DNA from: Yamagishiella unicocca
Lineage: Eukaryota; Chlorophyta; Chlorophyceae; Chlamydomonadales; Volvocaceae
NCBI GenBank assembly: GCA_003116995.1
Contig: BDSL01000003.1
Location: forward strand, 2,046,001 to 2,110,000
DNA length: 64,000 nt
Direction: 5' to 3'
In this document: one piece after another, positions 57,601 to 64,000 of the stretch
Layout: every line of letters starts with the position of its first letter
Position numbering within the stretch: position 1 is the first letter of the stretch
Program-made: the position numbers and the translations under genes
Notes under the pieces: generated by a model
Database searches by the model: none
The model's input: only the letters and a program-made list of their open reading frames with translations
Told to the model about the DNA's origin: nothing

Positions 57601-59267
57601 GCGGGGCAGGGGGCGGTTGGCTGGAGGCCGACACTTGCGGTCTGGGGGGCAGTGCGCTGCCGGGTTGCGACCCTCCCTCGACCCACCGCCTCTACCCTCC
57701 CTCGACCCATCGAACCACCGCCTCTACCCTGCCCTTCCCCCCGGGGTCCCTTCCTCGCGCAGGCCCCCGTGTGCTTCATCCCGGTACGGGGAAGGGAGTC
57801 GCGGACCTCCGCCGCCAACGACGCAGCCGCTCCGGGAGGCGCCGCCGGCTTCTCCTACCAGAATGACGAAGAGGCGGCGGCAGTGGCGGCGGTGGTGGCG
57901 GCGCTGCTGAGCCCCGGGGGCGGGCTGGAGGGCCCGGGCGACATCGGCATCGTCACGCCGTACAACGGCCAGGTCGGTGGGGCAGTTGGTCCAGGGGGTC
58001 ACCGGTGCTATGGGGTCGTACACTTGCTTCAGGGCAGGGGTGCTGGTAGCCGAATGCACGATCTGGATATGACCTGACTATGGTTGCCGGTAGTAGTGTG
58101 TTTTATGTGAACGTGTAAGCGATGGAAAGCGGAAAGGGGTATGTGGGGGCCACAGTGGCTCGGGCCCTCAGCCCTCAACACACCTCCGCGATAGCCCTGC
58201 ACAGCGCACGCTCCCCGGCAGGGTCCCTCTCTCCTTCCTCCCCCCCGGCGCCAAGACCCCAAAGCCCTCCTCCTCCCCCCCGACGCGACCCCTCCCGCCC
58301 TCCTGTCCTGTTGCGTAAACCGGTTTTTATACACCCCCCGACGCGCCCTCCACCATCCACTCCGCAGGTCCGCTGCCTGCAGCAGCTGCTGACCCGCGGG
58401 TCGCGACTCAGCCGCGGGATGGGTCTGGGCTCCCGCCCCGGCTCCTTCCTGCGGGCAGCGCCGTCCGTGGACGACGACGGCGCCGCGACGGGCTCCGAAT
58501 CCAGCAGCTCCTCGGGCTCCAGGGAGGAGGCGGTGCTGGAGATCAAGTCGGTGGACGGCTTTCAGGTGCGCTAGACGGCGTGCTGTCACTCCCGGTGCGG
58601 GCTGGGCTGCGGGCGGGACCCTCTGGGACCATCGCCCCGTGTCTCCAGCAGCCCAAACTTCAACCCCCATCCCCGAGGACTGGCCCCCATCGCGCCGGCT
58701 CTCTCCTCGGCAACTCACCCACTAGCTCACGGCACAAGCTCCTACCGGCATTAACAGTGCATCCCCCCTTCATCCATATTCCCGGCCCCCCCGGGGGTTC
58801 CTGCCGCCCGGCCTCCCTTCCTCCTGCTTGTGGTGCAGGGCCGCGAGAAGGAGGTCATCGTGTTCAGCGCAGTGCGCTCCAACGACGAGGGCCGGCTGGG
58901 CTTCGTGATGGACGGCCGCCGCCTCAACGTGGCCATCACCAGGGCCCGCCGCGGCCTGGTGGTGGTCGGCAACCCGGACACCCTGGCCACCGACCGCCTG
59001 TGGGCGCGGTGGCTGCGGTGGGTGGAGGCGCAGGGGGGAGTGCTGCACGGATGGAACGGAGCCGGCGGCGGCGGGGGTGCGGGCAGGGCGGCGGGGCGCG
59101 GGGGGCTGACCCGGGCACCGGCCGCAGGCGGCGCCGGGGCGGCCGCGGGGGCGGGGGGATCCGCGGGCGGTTCGGGTATGGGTGTGCGAGCGGCGGGCGC
59201 GGTTGGGCGGGGGGGTAGTGACGATGGGGATGACGATGGAGATGATGGGGATGTGATCGTGGTGTGA
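50781..59267 (+). CDS. SMUBP2/UPF1-like superfamily 1 helicase, 1204 aa
   Basis: Sixteen exons in phase: 50781-51095, 51432-52031, 52323-52559, 52818-52861, 53082-53243, 53501-53594, 54018-54580, 54813-55032, 55394-55492, 55863-55958, 56189-56269, 56706-56813, 57121-57279, 57763-57972, 58368-58565 and 58839-59267. All SF1 motifs are visible: I GPPGTGKT (672-679), Ia ATAASNVAVDNL, II DEAT (820-823), III GDPQQLPP (845-852), IV LDTQYRMHP (882-890), V DGFQGREKEV, VI NVAITRAR. ATP-driven RNA/DNA unwinding is inferred. The N-terminus is basic, Ser/Ala-rich and lacks acids for about 30 residues, suggesting organelle import; plastid-type SMUBP2 relatives exist in plants. Oddities: a poly-Gly run coded by (GGC)n, several Gly/Ala inserts and an acidic C-terminal tail. 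Intron 5 appears to use a GC donor. TGTAA at 59571. Confidence 0.87.
51551..51614 (+). repeat. (GGC)n poly-glycine coding tract
   Basis: About 21 GGC codons in helicase exon 2. Another Gly-rich stretch of GGAGGC units lies at 51868-51911. Confidence 0.95.
55296..55365 (+). repeat. Intron-shared repeat, copy in helicase intron 8
   Basis: Contains CCACCACCTTCACCGCCCTC, GGTTTGTCGG and CGGATTCTCTTA. Matches 55778-55840 in the next intron. Confidence 0.8.
55778..55840 (+). repeat. Intron-shared repeat, copy in helicase intron 9
   Basis: Contains CCACCACCTTCGCCGCCCTC, GGTTTGTCGG and CGGATTCTCTTA, parallel to the copy at 55296, so part of one intron was copied into, or shared with, its neighbour. 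Confidence 0.8.
56288..56348 (+). repeat. Dispersed short repeat, copy in helicase intron 11
   Basis: GTGAGGAAAGACCCGAGGTC, GGCACTGAAAGATATAACCG and AGGAAACGTTTGGTGCAC; the same order as at 15178 and 16041. It begins within 20 bases of the exon 11 donor. Confidence 0.75.
57503..57577. repeat. 25-bp tandem repeat, three copies
   Basis: GGGAGGTGGCTATGACGCCA-type units in helicase intron 13. Confidence 0.85.
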
Positions 59268-60128
59268 GCTGCGTTGAAGTGGCCAGTGGTGTAGAGGGAG
59301 CGGGATGCTGGAACGGTGTGGTGATTATGGCGTGCGGGGAGCGAATGGAAGCTTTCGGAGCGGGGGCGGCGATTTGGGACCCAGGATGTAGGGTCGGACC
59401 TTGGGCGGCCCAAAGAGTAATGCGTCTCTTTCGAGAGCTGGACGTTGCCCGGGAGGGTGGCCCACGGGTCACCTGGCCGCCATGTGCACATACCGTCAAT
59501 AGATCATGCACAAGCGCCGCCGCAGCATAGATGTATGTGAGAGCACTTGCAGTGTCAGCCATGCATCTAGTGTAAGGCATCAGAGTGCCGGATTACCGGT
59601 ATGCTGCGGCACGAAGCGGCGAACCCGTCGGACGTCGGGCATAGGAATTTGCGTGCTGCTTGCGATAAACTTAAGGTTTGCGATGATATTGGTAGTGCTG
59701 CAATGTAATAAGGATACATAACCCAAAGCCGCAAAGTACTAGTTATCCTCGCGCGGGACGCAGGGATTGGCTGAGAAATTCATCATAGTGAAGGCATCCA
59801 TCAAACTTGTGATTAATTTATTGGCGTGTTAAGGTAAAGGCAGCCGCGCGGGTGTTGCGCGCGAGCGATCGGGAACATAAACCAGCTGGTGAAATGCGTC
59901 CTTCAGACGTCGCGTAAACTCCATAAGCATTAGCTCGACACATTGTGATGTACTTTCAGCAGTTTGGGAGCGACTTCTGGTGACCAATCTGACGCTAGGC
60001 CAGAAGGGCCCGACTCGATCTGTGTACGGCAGGCTTGGGCTTGGGTGCAAAAGGCCAGTTCAACATTGTGCTATCGTCCTGTTCGCAGCGCTCGACCATC
60101 ACACCTTTGCACATCCACTTTAGCAAAA
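59268..60128. other. Intergenic region, helicase 3' flank and psbO promoter
   Basis: Contains the helicase poly-A candidate and about 550 bp upstream of psbO. No clear TATA box was seen. Confidence 0.5.
59571..59575 (+). other. Candidate polyadenylation signal TGTAA
   Basis: 304 bp downstream of the helicase stop; a second TGTAA follows at 59704. Confidence 0.45.
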
Positions 60129-61726
60129 ATGGCCGTCTCTATGCGCGCTGCTCAGACCGCTAAGGCCGCTCGCGCCACCCGCGCTGCCAGGTGTGCATGC
60201 AATGCAGCTTCGGAAAGCAGCCCTTAGGCCACTCCAGCCAACAATATGTTCAATGCCTCCGCAGGCCTGTTCGTGCCAACGTGGTGTGCAAGGCGCAGAA
60301 GGTTCAGTTCGGCCAGGCCGCCGCTGCCGTCGTGGCTGCGTCCGCCCTCATTGCCGGGGTGGGTCGACTTGCTGGATCGCGATAATATTGCGACTTCGTC
60401 GCCTTCATGAAGATTGCCGGATCTAAATAGCGAGAAGTTTAGCACTGGGATCTGGCGTATAGATTGCTTATCGCGAAGCGTAGAGCGCGAAAGAGCGCCA
60501 CGGCTGCGCACATCGGCTCACCCAGCTAACACAAGCCCCCCGCTGCCCTTGCCCTGGTGGATCTGCTCGCAGTCTGCCAATGCCCTGACCTACGACGAGA
60601 TTCAGGGCCTGACCTACCTCCAGGTCAAGGGCACTGGCGTTGCCAACACCTGCCCCGTCCTGGAGACCGGGTCGACTGACCTGAAGGCTCTGTCGGCTGG
60701 CACCTACAAGCTGGAGAACTTCTGCATGGAGCCCACTTCGTTCACCGTCAAGGAGGACAGTGTGTTCAAGGGTGGCGAGTCTGAGTTCGTGAAGACGAAG
60801 CTTATGACCCGCCTGACCTACACCCTGGACGCCGTGAGTCCCAATAATTCTTATCTCAAAATTACGCTGCTTAATATGGTCGAAACGCGTTGCGCAGATC
60901 CTTTAGCGCTTCATCCTCGGCTGACATGGAAATCACCCCGTTCACTTGCAGATGTCCGGCACCCTGAAGGTTGGCGGCGATGGCTCTGCTTCGCTGGTTG
61001 AGGAGGATGGCATCGACTACGCTGCCACCACCGTGCAGCTGCCGGGTGGTGAGCGCGTTGCTTTCCTGTTCACCATTAAGCAGTTCGACGGCAAGGGCAC
61101 CCTGGACAACATTAAGGGTGACTTCGTGGTGCCCTCGTACCGCGGCTCTTCCTTCCTGGACCCCAAGGTGTGCACCGTAAAAATGCTTTGAACTTTGAAG
61201 AGGATAAGATTCGTAATACCTTGTTGGTTGGCACAATTATCGATGCCTTTCGATCGGTTATTAATTGGGATGTGGAATAATGTAATATGCAGGGCCGTGG
61301 TGGCTCGACCGGCTACGACAACGCCGTCGCTCTGCCCGCTCGCGCTGACGCTGAGGAGCTCCTGAAGGAGAACGTGAAGTCGACCAAGGCCCTGAAGGGC
61401 TCGGCCGTCTTCTCGGTCGCGAAGGTACGCATTGTTTGGTGGGGGTGGATGCTACCAGTAAACTGCGAAGGCGGCAGGAATAACTGGTGTCTGGCATGGT
61501 TTCCTCCAGTTGCCAGTGGAATTGTTTAAACCCCACTTCTCCTCTCCACCTCCAGTGGGATTGTTTAACCCCCACTTCTCCTCTCCTCTACCTCGTACAG
61601 GTCGACACCACGACTGGCGAGATTGCCGGTGTGTTTGAGAGCGTCCAGCCCTCTGACACTGACCTGGGCGCCAAGCCCCCTAAGGATATCAAGGTCACCG
61701 GCCTGTGGTACGCGCAGCTGAGGTAA
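60129..61726 (+). CDS. PSBO: PsbO, oxygen-evolving enhancer protein 1 (33-kDa)
   Basis: PsbO stabilises the Mn4CaO5 cluster of photosystem II on the thylakoid lumen side. Six exons in phase: 60129-60190, 60265-60358, 60573-60833, 60952-61167, 61293-61424 and 61601-61726; 296 aa, close to the algal precursor length. The first two exons encode a two-part transit peptide: a basic Ala/Arg-rich stromal part and the hydrophobic [14 protein letters not shown] ending in SANA at 53-56, a lumenal cleavage site. The mature protein then starts [16 protein letters not shown]. The conserved Cys pair (TCPVLE and FCMEP), [19 protein letters not shown] and the C-terminal GLWYAQL are present. The start ATG has context AAAAATGGCC. 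Exons are GC-rich with Chlamydomonas-like codon use. Function assignment is secure. Confidence 0.97.
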
Positions 61727-63368
61727 ACTTGCTGTAGCGCCAGCTACAGACATGTGCTGATTCTCAGCGAGCTGCTATGGTGGCTTGCTGCCGGACTCAC
61801 GAGTGGACTGGGCGACCGCCGTAAGGCAGCCGATCACAAGCTCTGCGAGCGTTTTTGGTCGTGGCGCTTGCGTGTCACTGAGGCTGGGGCATAATTCGTT
61901 GGTTACGGAGGGCACGCTGCAGTGCTGCTGTGCATCCGCGCCTACTAATTTCGCTGCCAGCAGAGCCGACTTGGTGTGAGCCATTTTGAGGGAGGAGGGC
62001 GGAGTGGGTGGAGCTGGCAAGCGCCGGTCGGATTTGAGAAGAAAGTGTGTGTTTTGCTAGAGAACTCTTTTAAGGCCTTGCCGCCTGACACAAGAGGGCT
62101 ACAGCGCTCGTCGCATAAGAGCTGGATCGCCTGGACGGCACGCGCACATATAGATAGCGCTGTGCCATGGGCGATAATAAGGTTCTTGCCTGCGGAGATT
62201 TTGGGGCCTGGCCCCCAGTTTTGTACGATAGCGTGGTGTAACACCGCAACGCGAATATCTACCTTGCTCAGAACCCTCTTCACACTTGCATTCCATTTGG
62301 GTCATGTGCATCATCGGGTAGTAGAACCATCAGGCAGTAACACGGCATAATCACGAACAACACGGCATTGCACGGACGTTCAAAAAAACGTGCCAAGCAT
62401 CGGTCCTTTCTGCGAACACTTCTTCACAGTCTGATCCTTACATACACGTTCACTTACAAGTACACTCCATATGTGTCAGGTTCAATGGCGGAGTGCATCA
62501 GACGCACTTTACATAAGTAGCTGTCAGTAATTGCACTGAAAGTACACCGAATCTGAATGCGTACCCGAATCTGAATGGTTGCACCAACATACAAGACGGC
62601 GCAATCTGCACCGAACCTTACACACTCGTACACAGCCAGGTCCCATGGGACCGTGACGGCCACAGCCGAATGACAAGGGGTTGCGACCCATATCAAATGC
62701 CGGATGTGCACAATGCGCATGCTTCATAGGGGCGCCCTTAGGTTCACTCTTCTTGTGGGCCAGAAGCTGCCATGACGGCACGAGTCCTTGGTGGTACGGC
62801 TGTCTGGGCATCTGGGAACAAACATGCCATGCATGTCAAAGGGGTTCATGTCACTATACGCGTTATATCTGTATTGGCGGTAACATTCGGACGTGCGGGC
62901 AACCCTTGCGATTGACGCAATGAATGTCGCGAAGTTCACGTCTGGTGAGCAATCCTGTCAAAGTGTTTGGTTTCATTTTTACACCTCGTGATTATATTAT
63001 CAAATTAACGGCCTTGAGTAACGCCTGCTGCCGTAGCCACTAAAGCGGCGTCCTGAATTGCTGCGACGGTGTGGCGCCCGTGCACGCAGGCCTTCCCAGG
63101 CAATGTCTTAGAGTAGCCCCTGGACGCCTGAGCCGAGGTGAGAAGCCGGGCTGTCGCGCGCCGGTCAGGGGTTTGGCGGGACGGCCGACGCCAACGTGCG
63201 TGCCCGTGTGAGCTACCCACTTCACCGGACAACGGGCGGGGCTTCAGGCTACTCGCCTTCGCCTTCTACGCGCCAGCACTGGGAACTGACCGGTTGCCTT
63301 CCCTAGCACGGCACGCGACCCAGCCGCGCCGCTGCGCTCCGGAACCAACCTGATACCGGTGCCAGATC
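61727..63368. other. Intergenic region, psbO 3' flank and upstream of GSR
   Basis: A TGTAA at 62237-62241 is a possible psbO poly-A signal, 511 bp past the stop. The rest has no supported gene; short ORFs at 63138-63353 could be 5' UTR of the glutathione reductase. Confidence 0.5.
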
Positions 63369-63603
63369 ATGTCCTGGCGGGACTCCAAGTCCGACCTCTA
63401 CCCCCCCTCCCTTGAGAGCACCCGGCTGCGCCTCCTCGCTAAGTCCAGGCCCCGCTCCGGAACCGCGCCGCTCCAACCCGTAGGTCTGTGCACTCGCGTG
63501 GCTGCTTCGTCGGCCAGCACCGCGGCGGACTTCGACTTCGACCTCTTCACAATCGGAGCAGGCAGCGGCGGCGTCCGCGGCTCCCGCTTCGCCTCGTCCT
63601 ATG
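63369..63603 (+). CDS. GSR: Glutathione reductase, chloroplast-type, first exon only
   Basis: Glutathione reductase uses NADPH and FAD to regenerate reduced glutathione. The 78 residues seen end in DFDFDLFTIGAGSGGVRGSR and FASSYG, the characteristic N-terminal FAD-binding Rossmann start (GAGSGG) of plant/algal glutathione reductases. The preceding ~52 residues are Ser/Arg/Ala-rich (LRLLAKSRPRSG, VAASSASTAA), as expected for a plastid or dual-targeting presequence. The exon ends in phase 1 at a GTACGA donor. The next exon, which should begin with the NAAKVA/CELP segment and the redox-active Cys pair, is beyond the window; 63604-64000 reads as intron. The ATG at 63369 starts MSWRDSKSD, which is acidic for a transit peptide, so an upstream start exon is not excluded. 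Confidence 0.85.
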
Positions 63604-64000
63604 GTACGACAGAGGCACGAGTGGGTGTACGGCGATCACTGGAACGGGGAGAGAGGGCGGGCTCTGGTCGTCAGGATGAGGCCGGGGCGGGTCGGGGACG
63701 CGCGGTGGGCTCTGGACTGGACACCAGTGTGGGGATGGAGACCAGGCTTCGAGGGTCTGCATGGAAGGCGTAGACCACGCCCGGCCTCGCAGCCGCCGCC
63801 CTCACCCCCGATTCCTGGCTCATCCAACCCTCTGCCGGGTTGGCTGAGGCCTGGGGGCAGCGGCGATCCGGACTCCTCAAACCAGCTCGCGTGGCTTTCG
63901 GGTCGGAGAGGGACAGGCTGGCGAGGCGAGCTCAACCAGCTCGCCCAGGGGTAGCGCAGCGAGCAAGCCTTGATGCCTGCGGCATGGGCGCGCGACAATA

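Overview
This window is nuclear DNA from a volvocine green alga (Chlamydomonas/Volvox group). The evidence is: GC-rich exons split by many short GT-AG introns, TGTAA-type polyadenylation words, pherophorin (algal cell-wall/extracellular-matrix) genes, a PsbO gene with a two-part plastid transit peptide, very long Gln/Ala/Gly tracts, and short TTTTAGGG telomere-type repeats. No prokaryotic operons, CRISPR arrays or rRNA were seen. Exon borders were read by eye and kept only where donor, acceptor and codon phase agree, unless stated.

Layout, left to right. (1) 300-2293 (-): TAP42/TAP46 (IGBP1-like) PP2A-associated subunit, running off the left edge. (2) 3323-15603 (+): an 11-exon gene for a roughly 2950-aa protein with one PHD finger, a giant low-complexity middle and a C-terminal coiled coil; it is divergent from (1). 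(3) 15.6-20.8 kb: mostly non-coding, with a decayed retroelement at about 17.8-18.9 kb and a dispersed short repeat. (4) 20.8-43.2 kb (+): four members of a multi-exon paralogous family that I do not recognise (starting 20769, 24542, 28321 and 39475). All share a 210-bp penultimate exon, or an expanded version of it, and a short last exon. Between members 3 and 4 lies a recent 3.2-kb tandem duplication, each copy holding one pherophorin gene with its own TATA box. (5) 45700-50122 (-): nine-exon STK16/NAK-type protein kinase (410 aa). (6) 50781-59267 (+), divergent from the kinase: 16-exon SMUBP2/UPF1-like SF1 helicase (1204 aa) with a likely organellar N-terminus. (7) 60129-61726 (+): six-exon psbO. 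(8) 63369 to the right edge (+): first exon of a chloroplast-type glutathione reductase.

The identified genes are mostly unrelated housekeeping, photosynthetic, redox and wall functions. The most interesting material is the unknown four-gene family, the fresh pherophorin duplication with a shared reading-frame problem, and a dispersed short repeat with a GAGGAAACCCGTGG-like end that recurs in many introns in both orientations. Introns also carry many minisatellites.
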